DNA of 64,000 bases, taken from contig NZ_BAGC01000041.1 of assembly GCF_000308655.1 (NCBI RefSeq), forward strand, positions 186,001 to 250,000, given 5' to 3'. The DNA is from Nocardia niigatensis NBRC 100131 (GTDB lineage: Bacteria > Actinomycetota > Actinomycetes > Mycobacteriales > Mycobacteriaceae). The notes under the pieces were generated by a model, which saw only the letters and a list, made by a program, of their open reading frames with translations, searched no databases and was not told the origin of the DNA. Of the stretch, positions 1-8,865 are shown in pieces (position 1 is the first letter of the stretch; every line of letters begins with the position of its first letter). The position numbers and the translations under genes were made by a program.

Positions 1-684
<684 letters not shown>

Positions 685-733
685 GACGGCGATGGTAGCA
701 GCCTGGACCGACTACCGGGTCTATCGTTCGAGC

Positions 734-1231
734 ATGACCGATCCAGCCCCGGCGGCCACCCTTGCGGCCCTGCCCACGACTTCGCTCGACCGCATCACCG
801 AACGCATCGACGACCTCGCCCGCGTCATCGCCCGGCAGGCCGCCACCATCGAGCGACTAGCCGACGCGTCGAAGCTGAAGACGCGAGAGGAGCGGGCCGA
901 GGCCGACGCCCCGCTCATCCGCGATCTGTTCGCCCTGCACGGTCTGGCCCAGGCCTTCGCCTCCACCACCGAATCCGAGCCGGACCGGCAGGGATTCGAG
1001 ACCATCAGCCGCCGGGTCGAGCGGATGCTGGCCGAGCGAGGCGGCGAGCTGGTGACGCCGTTCCGCGGCACGGACTTCGATCCGGAGACCATGGAGGCCG
1101 CCGAGCTGACCGGCACCGACGATCCGGCCATGGACCGGACCGTGGAGTCGGTCATCCAACCGGGGCTGACGATAGGAGATCGGTCCATCCGGCCCGCGAA
1201 AGTCGTTGTGCGCCGGTATCGCAGGCCGTAG
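734..1231 (+). CDS. GrpE-like nucleotide exchange factor
   Basis: This 165-residue protein starts at ATG 734 (MTDPAPAATLAAL). It has an N-terminal helical stretch (about residues 15-50, ITERIDDLARVIARQAATIE), as expected for the GrpE coiled coil. It ends in a beta-type tail, VIQPGLTIGDRSIRPAKVVV, that resembles the GrpE C-terminal domain. GrpE releases ADP from Hsp70. The gene is divergent from the Hsp70-like gene, so they probably share a promoter region. An in-frame upstream start at 692 would overlap the Hsp70 promoter and lacks support. GrpE-like is an inference from the shape of the C-terminus and the neighbour; sequence conservation is weak. Confidence 0.68.
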   Translation: MTDPAPAATLAALPTTSLDRITERIDDLARVIARQAATIERLADASKLKTREERAEADAPLIRDLFALHGLAQAFASTTESEPDRQGFETISRRVERMLAERGGELVTPFRGTDFDPETMEAAELTGTDDPAMDRTVESVIQPGLTIGDRSIRPAKVVVRRYRRP

Positions 1232-1252
1232 CCCGCCCCCGCGGCCCGAAGC

Positions 1253-1266
1253 TGACACTTGTTCTA
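1253..1266 (+). promoter_or_regulatory. KstR-like half-degenerate operator
   Basis: TGACACTTGTTCTA fits the KstR core pattern TnnAACnnGTTnnA with one mismatch, C for A at the fourth base. KstR represses cholesterol-ring genes including kshA in mycolate actinobacteria. The site abuts the palindrome at 1267-1284, upstream of an SDR-kshA pair. Confidence 0.4.
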
Positions 1267-1284
1267 TTAAGCACAAGTGCTTAA
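1267..1284 (+). promoter_or_regulatory. Perfect 18-bp palindrome upstream of the SDR-kshA operon
   Basis: TTAAGCACAAGTGCTTAA has two perfect 8-bp arms around AA and ends 10 bases before the SDR start codon. The size and position suit a TetR-family operator that would block initiation of the operon. The cognate regulator is not in the window. Confidence 0.6.
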
Positions 1285-1294
1285 CCTCGGGCTC

Positions 1295-2083
1295 ATGACC
1301 TATTCCGCCGCCACCGCGATCGTCACGGGTGCCGCCTCGGGCATGGGCAGAGCGCTCGTGACCCGGCTGCTGCAGCGCGGCGCGTGCGTCTACGCCGTCG
1401 ATCGCGTGGTGACGGGCCTGGACACCCTGGCCGCGAGCAGCGCCGGCGACCTCACCACCATGGTCGCCGACGTGACCCACCGCGACGCCCTCGCCGACGT
1501 GGTCGAGCGCGCCGTCGCCGAGCACGGGCGGCTCGACTTCATGTTCAACAATGCCGGCATCGTGGTCGGCGGCGACTTCGCCAAGATGACCGACACCACC
1601 TGGCACCAGATCGTCGACGTCAACTTCTGGGGCGTCGTGCACGGCACCCAGCTCGCCTACGCCCACATGCTCGCCCAGGGCGGCGGGCACATCGTCAATA
1701 CCGCCAGCAGCGCGGGCGTCATGCCGGTGGCGCGATCGGTCGCCTACACCGCTACCAAGCACGCCGTGGTCGGGCTGAGCACCGCGCTGCGCGCCGAGGC
1801 CGCCGACCACGGCATCAAGGTCAGCGTCGTGCTGCCCGGCGTGGTCGACACCGGCATCTTCGACAATGCCGTGAACCTGCCCGGGTACGACTACCGCGCC
1901 TCCATCGACAAACTGCCCTTCGCCAAGGTGACGCCGCTCGCCGCCGCCGACGCCATCCTCGAGGGTGTCGCGAAGAACAAGCAGTACATCAGCTTTCCCG
2001 CCTACAACCGCCTCATCATCGGCCTCAATCGGCTCCTGCCCGATGTGATGGCCCCGATCATCAATCGCGGAGGACGCACATGA
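1295..2083 (+). CDS. Short-chain dehydrogenase/reductase, steroid-type context
   Basis: This 262-residue classical SDR has the cofactor motif TGAASGMG at residues 11-18, NNAG in the middle, and the catalytic YTATK segment around residue 150. The fold binds NAD(P) and oxidises or reduces an alcohol/ketone. I chose ATG 1295; the upstream GTG at 1277 lies inside the palindrome. The stop overlaps an ATG (ATGA) and kshA follows 20 bases later, so the two are almost certainly co-transcribed. A hydroxysteroid or related ring alcohol is the likely substrate, inferred only from the kshA partner and the KstR-like site. The C-terminal segment beyond residue 220 is hydrophobic. Confidence 0.85.
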   Translation: MTYSAATAIVTGAASGMGRALVTRLLQRGACVYAVDRVVTGLDTLAASSAGDLTTMVADVTHRDALADVVERAVAEHGRLDFMFNNAGIVVGGDFAKMTDTTWHQIVDVNFWGVVHGTQLAYAHMLAQGGGHIVNTASSAGVMPVARSVAYTATKHAVVGLSTALRAEAADHGIKVSVVLPGVVDTGIFDNAVNLPGYDYRASIDKLPFAKVTPLAAADAILEGVAKNKQYISFPAYNRLIIGLNRLLPDVMAPIINRGGRT

Positions 2084-2108
2084 AGGCAAGCGGAGGACGC
2101 ACATGAAG
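2068..2108 (+). repeat. Tandem duplication of the kshA translation start region
   Basis: The 18-base unit CGGAGGACGCACATGAAG occurs at 2068-2085 and again at 2091-2108, 23 bases apart. Each copy carries a Shine-Dalgarno GGAGG and an ATG. The first ATG (2080) opens only the 8-codon frame MKASGGRT, whose stop overlaps the true kshA start at 2103 as ATGA. Confidence 0.9.
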
Positions 2109-3248
2109 CAGCACTATCGCAGCATCGATGTCGGCGAGCCGATGACCCGATTCGCCCGGGGCTGGCACTGTCTCGGGCTGGCCGAGAGCTTCCGGGACGG
2201 AAAACCCCACTCGGTCAACGCCTTCGGCACCAAACTGGTGATCTGGTCCGACAGCGCGGGCGAACTGCACGCCCTCGACGGCTACTGCCGGCACATGGGC
2301 GCGGACCTCGCCTACGGCAGCGTCAAGGACGACAATATCGCCTGCCCCTTCCACGATTGGCGCTGGCGCGGCGACGGCAAATGCGCCGCCATCCCCTACG
2401 CCCGCCGCGTTCCGCCCTTGGCGCGCACCAGATCCTGGACCACGTGCGAGGAGAACGGGCAGTTCTTCGTCTGGCACGACCCCGAGGGCAATCCGCCGCC
2501 GCCCGAGGTCGCCATCCCGCACATCGAGGGCATCGGCACCGACGAGTGGAGCGACTGGGACTGGAACACCCTGCTCATCGAGGGCTCGCACTGCCGCGAG
2601 ATCATCGACAACAACGTCGATATGGCGCACTTCTTCTACATCCACTACGCGTACCCGGTGTACTTCAAGAATGTGTTCGAAGGGCACGTCGCGACACAGT
2701 TCCTGCACTCCAAGGGCCGGCCGGACGTGCACGCGAAGTCGAACTACTCGCAGGAGATGTCGCTACTACGTTCGGAGGCTTCGTATTACGGGCCGTCCTA
2801 CATGATCAATACGCTGCACAACGACTTCGGTGACAACACCGTCGAAGTGGTGCTCATCAACTGCCACTACCCGGTCACGCACAATTCGTTCGTGCTGCAG
2901 TGGGGTGTGAGCGTGCAGCGCATCAAGGGACTGCCGCCGGAGAAGTCCGAGAAGCTGGCGAAGGCGTTCGGCAAGAGCTTCGGCGTCGGATTCCTGCAGG
3001 ACGTCGAGATCTGGAAACACAAGACCCGCATAGACAATCCGCTGCTGACGCAGGAGGACGGGCCGGTTTACCAGCATCGGCGGTGGTACGAGCAGTTCTA
3101 TGTCGACGTCGCCGACGTGAAGCCGGAGATGACCGACCGCTTCGAATACGAGGTCGACACCACCCACGCCAATGAGAACTGGCAGGCCGAGGTCGCGGAG
3201 AATCTCGAAAGGCAGGCCGCCGCACAGGCGAACGGTTCCACCGACTGA
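2103..3248 (+). CDS. kshA: 3-ketosteroid 9-alpha-hydroxylase oxygenase subunit (KshA-like Rieske oxygenase)
   Basis: KshA opens the steroid nucleus by 9-alpha-hydroxylation together with the reductase KshB. The 381-residue length is normal for the family. The Rieske [2Fe-2S] ligands are visible as CRH (C62, H64) and CPFH (C81, H84). The mononuclear iron site appears as NNVDMAHFFYIH (H176, H181) with D300 in FLQDVEIW. It is preceded by a good GGAGG site and follows an SDR gene in the same operon. No kshB is in the window. The N-terminal Rieske and C-terminal catalytic halves are complete. The family call is firm. The exact substrate (androstadienedione, its CoA thioester, or another steroid) cannot be read from sequence, and actinobacteria often carry several paralogues. 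Confidence 0.9.
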   Translation: MKQHYRSIDVGEPMTRFARGWHCLGLAESFRDGKPHSVNAFGTKLVIWSDSAGELHALDGYCRHMGADLAYGSVKDDNIACPFHDWRWRGDGKCAAIPYARRVPPLARTRSWTTCEENGQFFVWHDPEGNPPPPEVAIPHIEGIGTDEWSDWDWNTLLIEGSHCREIIDNNVDMAHFFYIHYAYPVYFKNVFEGHVATQFLHSKGRPDVHAKSNYSQEMSLLRSEASYYGPSYMINTLHNDFGDNTVEVVLINCHYPVTHNSFVLQWGVSVQRIKGLPPEKSEKLAKAFGKSFGVGFLQDVEIWKHKTRIDNPLLTQEDGPVYQHRRWYEQFYVDVADVKPEMTDRFEYEVDTTHANENWQAEVAENLERQAAAQANGSTD

Positions 3249-3259
3249 GCCGACGGGGC

Positions 3260-3287
3260 CCGGGGCGGATCACATCCACCGCCCCGG
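3260..3287 (+). terminator. Hairpin terminator after kshA
   Basis: CCGGGGCGG and CCGCCCCGG form a perfect 9-bp stem around a 10-base loop, between the convergent ends of kshA and the MATE gene. It could serve both strands. There is no U tract, as is common in actinobacteria. Confidence 0.6.
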
Positions 3288-3303
3288 ATCCACCGGCCGA
3301 CGC

Positions 3304-4722
3304 CTACGCTGCCGCGCGTGGCACCTCGGCCCCCACCCGCGCCCAGCGGCCCGACAGGGCGCGCCAGCTGACCGCGATCAGGCGCAACAGCATGAAAGCG
3401 ACCAGCCCTGTCCAGATTCCGCCGATCCCCCAGTCGCAGGCCAGCGACAGCCAGATCATCGGCAGGAATCCCAGCAGCGCCGAGCCGAGCGTCGTATTGC
3501 GCAGGAACGCGGCATCACCCGCGCCGAGCAGCACGCCATCGAGCGCGAACACCACACCCGCCGCCGGGATCATGGCGACGAAGAACCACCACACCACGTG
3601 CGTGCGATCCAGTACGGACGGGTCGTCGGTGAACAGCTGCGGGATCACCGAGTATCCGGCCGCGAAGACAGCCGCCAGCGCCACCGAGAACACGGTCGAC
3701 CACCCCGTGATCCGGCGCGCCAAACCCTGTGCGCCGCGCGCGTTTCCGGCCCCGAGCGCCGCGCCCACCAGCGTCTGCGCCGCGATGGCCAGCGAATCCA
3801 GTGTCAGCGCGAGGAAATTCCAGATCTGCAGCACCAGCTGATGCGCCGCCACCGACGCCGCCCCGAACCGCGAGGCCACCGCGGCCGCCGACACGAACGA
3901 CGCCTGGAACGCCAGACTCCGCACGATCAGATCCCGACCCAGCACCAACTGTGCCTTCATGATCGCGACATGCGGCGCGAGCGGCACCCTCGCCCGCCAC
4001 AGCGCACTCACGAACAGCGCCCCGGAAATCGACTGCCCCACCAGATTCGCGACCGCCGACCCCTCCAGCTCCATCCGCGGCGCCCCCGCCAGCCCGTGCA
4101 CCAGCGTCGGGCACAACACGCCCGAAACCACCAGGCCCGCAACCACATACAGCAACGGCCGCCGAGTCTGCTGCACCCCGCGCATCCACCCGTTCCCCGC
4201 CATCGACACCAGGATCAAGGGCACCCCGAACAACGCGATGCGCACCCACGACTCCGCCGCCCGCGCAATATCGTCCCCGCCCGCGATGGCCCGCGTGATC
4301 GGCCCCGCGAACACCTGCGCCACCAGCACGATCGCGAAACCCAGCCCCACCGCGATCCAACTGGCCTGCACCCCCTCGATCACCGCGCCGCGCTCATCCC
4401 CCGCCCCGTGCCGCCGCGACGCGCGCGCCGTCGTCCCGTAGCTCGAGAACGTCAACTGCGAACTGACCTGTGCCAGAATCAAACCGCCAACGGCCAACCC
4501 CGCCAGCGCCAGCGCCCCCAGCCGACCCACCACGGCCATATCGAACAGCAGATAGATCGGCTCGGCGATCAGCACCCCCAGCGTCGGAACCGCGATCCCG
4601 AGAATCCGCCGCGGCCCGGCCGCCGCGGCCTCGGCGCCCCGCACCGCCGCCACGTCCTCCGCGGACGCGGCCACGAAGGCAGGGTCCTCCCCGCCACCAT
4701 CCACCACGCCGGCACTGCTCAT
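3304..4722 (-). CDS. MATE family efflux transporter (DinF-like)
   Basis: This is a polytopic membrane protein of 472 residues with about 12 hydrophobic segments, the size and pattern of MATE exporters. These expel cationic or other drugs and metabolites in exchange for H+ or Na+. The first membrane segment has LGIAVPTLGVLIAEPIYLLF followed by DMAVVGRLG, typical of the DinF/actinobacterial subgroup. I preferred ATG 4722 over GTG 4743 because of the GGTGGGCGG just before it. In related genomes a DinF-like MATE often follows rbfA and the DHH phosphoesterase; here that neighbourhood is split by the genes at 4.8-6.8 kb. Substrate unknown. Confidence 0.88.
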   Translation of the reverse strand: MSSAGVVDGGGEDPAFVAASAEDVAAVRGAEAAAAGPRRILGIAVPTLGVLIAEPIYLLFDMAVVGRLGALALAGLAVGGLILAQVSSQLTFSSYGTTARASRRHGAGDERGAVIEGVQASWIAVGLGFAIVLVAQVFAGPITRAIAGGDDIARAAESWVRIALFGVPLILVSMAGNGWMRGVQQTRRPLLYVVAGLVVSGVLCPTLVHGLAGAPRMELEGSAVANLVGQSISGALFVSALWRARVPLAPHVAIMKAQLVLGRDLIVRSLAFQASFVSAAAVASRFGAASVAAHQLVLQIWNFLALTLDSLAIAAQTLVGAALGAGNARGAQGLARRITGWSTVFSVALAAVFAAGYSVIPQLFTDDPSVLDRTHVVWWFFVAMIPAAGVVFALDGVLLGAGDAAFLRNTTLGSALLGFLPMIWLSLACDWGIGGIWTGLVAFMLLRLIAVSWRALSGRWARVGAEVPRAAA

Positions 4723-4770
4723 CCGCCCACCATCCCACACCACCCTGCCCCCCTACCCGGCCGTAGGGCC

Positions 4771-5049
4771 TCATCGCCTCACCCTCGAGCCCGCCGATCC
4801 GCCTGTCACTGCCGCAGGCGCTTTGTGATCGAAGATCGCGGCGGTCGGCAGGGGCAGACCGGTGAAGGCGTGCAGCGCGATCCGCAACTCCATGGCCGCC
4901 AGTGCGTCGAACCCGACCTCGAGGAAGTCCCGCTCGGGGTCGAGCGCGTCGGTGCTCTCGTGCCCGAGCAGTCGGGCGGCTTCTCGCCAGCGCCTGTCCA
5001 GATCCCGCAAGCAGCGAGACCGCGCGGCCGGCCGCCGATCGAAATCCAT
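4771..5049 (-). CDS. Carrier-protein-like domain protein lacking the phosphopantetheine serine
   Basis: This 92-residue stand-alone protein is shaped like a polyketide or fatty-acyl carrier protein. The segment DPERDFLEVGFDALAAMELR is followed by a helix and TGLPLPTAAIFDHKAP, matching the carrier pattern up to the FDHPTP-like motif. The residue that should be the serine of GxDSL is alanine (GFDAL, codon GCA where TCA would be Ser). It therefore cannot be phosphopantetheinylated at that position and is either inactive or has a structural or regulatory role. ATG 5049 was chosen; longer frames upstream have no carrier features. It ends 48 bases before the MATE start on the same strand and is divergent from the DUF4139 gene. 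No synthase gene is nearby. Confidence 0.68.
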   Translation of the reverse strand: MDFDRRPAARSRCLRDLDRRWREAARLLGHESTDALDPERDFLEVGFDALAAMELRIALHAFTGLPLPTAAIFDHKAPAAVTGGSAGSRVRR

Positions 5050-5277
5050 AGTCGAGCAAATATATGTCCGTGTCCGCATCCGACTGACCAGTTCTCGCCG
5101 GCCGCTTCGGCCGATCCAGCAGGCCGGGTTCGCGACCTTCCTCGGCCACCCCGGACAACTCGCACCTGCGAATTCCGCTCCAGCAGAGAGCCATTCGCGG
5201 TGTCCTCCCCCGACACGGTCATATCGCCGCGCGTATTCCCGTCGACTCGCAACGGCTACTCGGGCAGGCTGGGCGGC

Positions 5278-6837
5278 ATGGTCGATCTCGAGACAACAAT
5301 CGCGGCGGTAACGATCTATCCGGATCGGGCCCGGGTCACCCGGTCCGGCAAAGCGACGCTGGACGCGGGCGAACACCGCATTCGCGTGTCACCCCTGCCG
5401 CTGGAACTGGTGCGCGACTCGATTCGGGTGGCAGGCCGCGGCGACGTGACGGTCCTCGGCGTGGACATCGTCACCGAACGGCAGCCCGAATCCGACGACG
5501 AACAGATCGCGGAACTCACCGGCCGTGTACGCGAGCTGGACGCCGCGCTGGTCGAGCTCGCCGACGCCGACCGGGCCGCGGACGCACGCGTGGAATTCCT
5601 GCAGCGCCTGGTCCGCAAGTCCGCCGATCAGCTGGCCAAGACCACCGAGGAGCGGGTCATCGCCTTCGGCGACAGTCTCGAGGAGCAGTACGGGGTCATC
5701 CACGCCGGACGCCGCGAGCGAGAGCGGCTGCGGCAGGAACACATTCGGGACAAGCACGCGATCGAGCGGCGCCTGGCGGACCTGGGCCGCAAGAACCGCC
5801 CCGACATCCGGGCCGCGATCATCACCATCGACGCCGCCCAACCGGCCACCGCCGAACTCGAACTGTCCTATATCGTGCCCGGCGCGCGCTGGACCAGCAC
5901 CTACGATTTGCGCGTCGACGACAGGGGGCTGACGCTGCGCTGGTTCGGGCTGGTGTGCCAGCAGACCGGCGAGGATTGGCCCGAATGCCGCCTCGAATTG
6001 TCGACCGCCCGCCCTGCGGTCGCCCTCGATGTGCCCGAACTGGACCCCTGGTACATCAGCACCACGCCGCCCGAGCCGAAACTCTTCGCCAAGCGCTCTT
6101 CCCGGGCCCCGAGCGGCCCGATCCCGCTGCCGCCGGCGGCCGCGGCCGCGCCCGCCGGTGCGTTCCCGCCGGTGCCACCGCCCGCGGTCCGGGAAGCGGT
6201 CACGACCGTCGAACACGGGGCCACCGCCGCGACCTATTCACCACCACGCCCGGTCGCGATCGCCTCCGACGGCAGCGAACACCGCACGCTCATCACCGCG
6301 CTCGACCTCGAGGCCGAGCTCGATCATGTGACCGCGCCGATCCGCTCCCCCGAGGCGATCCTGCGCGCCACCGCCCGCAACACCTCCGAGCACACCCTGC
6401 CCAAGGGCCGCGCCGCGCTGTTCAACGACACCGAATACGTCGGCGCCACCGATCTCGGCATCTGGGCTCCGGGCGAGGAGCGCGAACTCGCCCTCGGCGT
6501 GGACGACCGCATCCGGGTCGAGCGAGAACTGGTGCGCCGCAATGCCTCCAAGGCGACGCTCGGCTCGGCCCGCCGCGTCGAGATGGAGTACACGATCACC
6601 GTCGCCAACCACGGCACGCGCCGCACCACCGTGACCGTCCTGGATCGGCTGCCGGTCGCCCGCGACACCACTGTCACCGTCCGCGACACGGTCCTGAAAC
6701 CGCCGCCGGCCAACCGCGACGACCTCGGCATCCTCACCTGGAAACTCGACCTCGCCCCGCAGGCCGAGACCACCGTCAACCTCGGCTACCGAGTCGAGGC
6801 TCCCAAGGGCGTCACCATCTTCGGTCTGCCGGACTGA
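5278..6837 (+). CDS. DUF4139 domain protein (mucoidy inhibitor MuiA-like)
   Basis: This 519-residue protein has an N-terminal beta domain (VTIYPDRARVTRSG, DUF4140-like) and a long charged coiled-coil region at about residues 65-180. A beta-rich C-terminal DUF4139 part contains LELSYIVPGARWTSTYDLR and ends in a conserved-looking LGYRVEAPKGVTIFGLPD. A Pro/Ala-rich linker sits near residues 275-310. Family function is not established; the name comes from a distant mucoidy inhibitor. The reading frame is open far upstream, but ATG 5278 gives the family N-terminus. No signal peptide is visible. Its role beside the MATE and carrier-like genes is unknown. Confidence 0.85.
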   Translation: MVDLETTIAAVTIYPDRARVTRSGKATLDAGEHRIRVSPLPLELVRDSIRVAGRGDVTVLGVDIVTERQPESDDEQIAELTGRVRELDAALVELADADRAADARVEFLQRLVRKSADQLAKTTEERVIAFGDSLEEQYGVIHAGRRERERLRQEHIRDKHAIERRLADLGRKNRPDIRAAIITIDAAQPATAELELSYIVPGARWTSTYDLRVDDRGLTLRWFGLVCQQTGEDWPECRLELSTARPAVALDVPELDPWYISTTPPEPKLFAKRSSRAPSGPIPLPPAAAAAPAGAFPPVPPPAVREAVTTVEHGATAATYSPPRPVAIASDGSEHRTLITALDLEAELDHVTAPIRSPEAILRATARNTSEHTLPKGRAALFNDTEYVGATDLGIWAPGEERELALGVDDRIRVERELVRRNASKATLGSARRVEMEYTITVANHGTRRTTVTVLDRLPVARDTTVTVRDTVLKPPPANRDDLGILTWKLDLAPQAETTVNLGYRVEAPKGVTIFGLPD

Positions 6838-6997
6838 CCCGGCCTCACCCGCGGAGTCCTTGCCGACGGCCCGCAACGGGCCATGTGGGCGGGCGTCGCC
6901 GTCATGGGGGCTTTGTTCGCCTACATCACCCTGCGCGGTATCGGCGGGTGGCCACCGACGTGGTGACGAATTGAACTGAGGGCCACCGGGACCCGGG
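6838..6997. other. Short gap with a possible hydrophobic micropeptide
   Basis: ATG 6883 opens a 27-codon frame (MWAGVAVMGALFAYITLRGI, then GGWPPTW, TGA at 6964) that reads as one membrane-spanning segment. It could be a remnant of a longer membrane protein. No ribosome site is convincing. Confidence 0.15.
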
Positions 6998-7984
6998 TCA
7001 GCCGAGTTCGCGGAGGAGGTTCGCCAGCAGCTCCGGGGCCGAGCCGTCGGTGGAATAGCCTGCGGCGTAGCGATGTCCGCCGCCGCCGAGGGCGGTGGCG
7101 ACACGGGCGACGTCCACGCCGGGTGAGCCGTCAGCGGCGTCGTGGGAGCGCAGGGAGACCGTCCAATGGTCCTGTTCGGTGCGGGATTCCTTGAAGACCG
7201 CGGCGACCTGCGCTTCGGCGGTGGTGCGGATCAGGTCGATGATGCTCTCGACCTCTTCGGTTCGAACGGATTCGGTGTCCGCGCGGCGCACCACCGCGTA
7301 GACCAGACCCGCGCCGGCGGCGGCATCGGGAATCAGCTGGGCCGAGGAGAGAACCGTCGAGAGCATGGGCAGCCACGCGAACGGGTGGGTGTCCATGAGG
7401 GTGCGAGTGATGGTCGCGCCGTCGATGCCGGTGGCCAGGAGCCGTTCGGCCAGGGCATGCGAGCCGGGCCGCGCCCATTTGAACGAGCCTGTGTCGGTGA
7501 CCAATCCGGCGTAGAGGCAGTGCGCGATATCCCGATCGATGGGTTCACCCCAGCCATCGAGAATGCGGGCGATGACGCCCGCGGTCGAGTCGGCGGCCTC
7601 GTCGACCACGTTCACCGCGCCGAAGCGGGTGTTCGAGCGGTGATGGTCGATCACCAGAGTCGTTGCGGCACCCGGCAATCGGTTCCGCAACCCACCGAGA
7701 CGGCCGACGCTGCCGCAGTCCACCGTCACCAGCACATCCACCGTCCGCGGCACCCGATCGGCCGACACCAGCAGATCGGTGGCGGGCAGCGACCGCATGG
7801 AGACCGGCAGCTCGGCCGGTTCGGCGAAGGCGACGACAACCGGGACCCCGCGCCGGCGCAGCACCTGCGCCAGCGCCAGCCCGCTGCCGACAGTATCGGC
7901 ATCGGGCTGGACGTGGCACAGGATCGTCACGGATTTCGCGGAATCGAGAACCTCGACGGCGGGAGTGACATCGACGGGGGTCAC
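6998..7984 (-). CDS. DHH/DHHA1 phosphoesterase, NrnA-like oligoribonuclease/pAp phosphatase
   Basis: The family cleaves short RNA or DNA oligonucleotides, cyclic dinucleotides or pAp using Mn2+. Visible motifs are HVQPDADTVGS (metal site), VTVDCGS, VIDHHRSN (the DHH motif), a DTGSF segment, and GGGGHRYAAG near the end (DHHA1 domain). The start is ambiguous. GTG 8044 would overlap rbfA by 53 bases with a purely Lys/Thr/Arg extension. GTG 7984, 7 bases after the rbfA stop, gives a 328-residue protein beginning MTPVDVTPAVEV, which I prefer. The position immediately after rbfA is conserved in actinobacteria and suggests co-expression with ribosome maturation. Confidence 0.9.
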   Translation of the reverse strand: MTPVDVTPAVEVLDSAKSVTILCHVQPDADTVGSGLALAQVLRRRGVPVVVAFAEPAELPVSMRSLPATDLLVSADRVPRTVDVLVTVDCGSVGRLGGLRNRLPGAATTLVIDHHRSNTRFGAVNVVDEAADSTAGVIARILDGWGEPIDRDIAHCLYAGLVTDTGSFKWARPGSHALAERLLATGIDGATITRTLMDTHPFAWLPMLSTVLSSAQLIPDAAAGAGLVYAVVRRADTESVRTEEVESIIDLIRTTAEAQVAAVFKESRTEQDHWTVSLRSHDAADGSPGVDVARVATALGGGGHRYAAGYSTDGSAPELLANLLRELG

Positions 7985-7991
7985 GGCGGAG

Positions 7992-8444
7992 TCAGGCTTC
8001 GTCGTCTTCTTCGTCCTCGTCCGACTTGTAGGGGTCCGCTTCACCGGCGTAGTTCGCGCCGACCGCCACCTGGGCGACGCGCGCGTCGGAGGCGCGGGCC
8101 TTGGCCAGCAGCTCCTCCATCTCGCGGGCCGCGTCCGGCACGGTGTCGAGCTTGAACGCCAGCGTCGGGGTGAACTTCACCCCGGTACCGGCCCCGACCT
8201 TGGACCGCAGGATCCCGGCGGCCTTGTTCAGGCCGGCGGCGGCTTCCGCGTAATCGGGTTCGGCATCGATGGTTTCACCCATGACGGTGTAGTAGATGGT
8301 CGCCTCGCGCAGGTCACCGGTCACCTTGGCGTCGGTGATGGTGACGAACCGCAGTCGCGGATCCTTGATCTCGTATTCGATCGCCGTGGCGACGATGGAC
8401 GAGATTCGCTTCGCGAGTCGGCGTGCTCGAGCCTGATCAGCCAT
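7992..8444 (-). CDS. rbfA: 30S ribosome-binding factor RbfA
   Basis: RbfA binds the 30S subunit and helps mature the 5' end of 16S rRNA. This 150-residue protein has the KH-type fold signatures [19 protein letters not shown] and [20 protein letters not shown], then [19 protein letters not shown]. The C-terminus carries an acidic tail (DEDEEDDEA) typical of actinobacterial members. The ATG at 8444 lies 20 bases after the DUF503 stop, and the DHH gene follows within 7 bases, so this is one translationally linked operon. Confidence 0.96.
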   Translation of the reverse strand: MADQARARRLAKRISSIVATAIEYEIKDPRLRFVTITDAKVTGDLREATIYYTVMGETIDAEPDYAEAAAGLNKAAGILRSKVGAGTGVKFTPTLAFKLDTVPDAAREMEELLAKARASDARVAQVAVGANYAGEADPYKSDEDEEDDEA

Positions 8445-8464
8445 GCCGAGCCCTCCTCACTTCT

Positions 8465-8767
8465 TCAGTCTTCGGGTCCGAAGACGCGACGGCGTACCGC
8501 CAGCAACTGTAACTCCGGACGATTGGCGACGTGCCGTTCACACTTGTCCAGCACCTCGGTCAGATGATTCATGCCGTAGCTGACCATTGCCACACCGAGC
8601 AATGCCCGGCGATACCGGTCATGATCTCCGCCCTCCGTGACACTCACCTCGAACCGCTTCAGGTCGGCGAGGATGGGGCGGATGACGGAGCGCTTCTCTT
8701 TCAGTGAATGCACATCACCGAGCAAGATATCGAACTCGAGCGCTCCGAAGAACATCTTTTCAGTCAT
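8465..8767 (-). CDS. DUF503 (YlxP-like) protein
   Basis: This 100-residue protein has the family opening FFGALEFDILLGDVHSLKEK, followed by KRSVIRPILADLKRFEVSV. It is of normal length for DUF503, whose genes commonly sit between infB and rbfA. The molecular role is not well defined; the position suggests ribosome or RNA metabolism. It overlaps nothing and lies downstream of a hairpin that may attenuate infB read-through. Confidence 0.92.
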   Translation of the reverse strand: MTEKMFFGALEFDILLGDVHSLKEKRSVIRPILADLKRFEVSVTEGGDHDRYRRALLGVAMVSYGMNHLTEVLDKCERHVANRPELQLLAVRRRVFGPED

Positions 8768-8823
8768 ATGAACGCGCCCCGGGGAATGCGCGCACGGTTA
8801 CCCGGAAAGGGAAGGGGCACAAC

Positions 8824-8850
8824 CCCGCCGGACCCGGAGGGCCCGGCGGG
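8824..8850 (-). terminator. Hairpin between infB and the DUF503 gene
   Basis: CCCGCCGG and CCGGCGGG pair (8 bp) around a GC-rich 11-base loop, just past the infB stop. It may be an intra-operon attenuator rather than a full terminator, since the genes beyond are usually co-transcribed. Confidence 0.5.
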
Positions 8851-8865
8851 ATCGTGTACTGCTTC

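Noticed and set aside
3172-5277. Very long plus-strand open frame joined to the DUF4139 gene
   Set aside because: Upstream of 5278 it is antisense to the MATE gene with Arg/His/Pro-rich composition; the family N-terminus begins at 5278.
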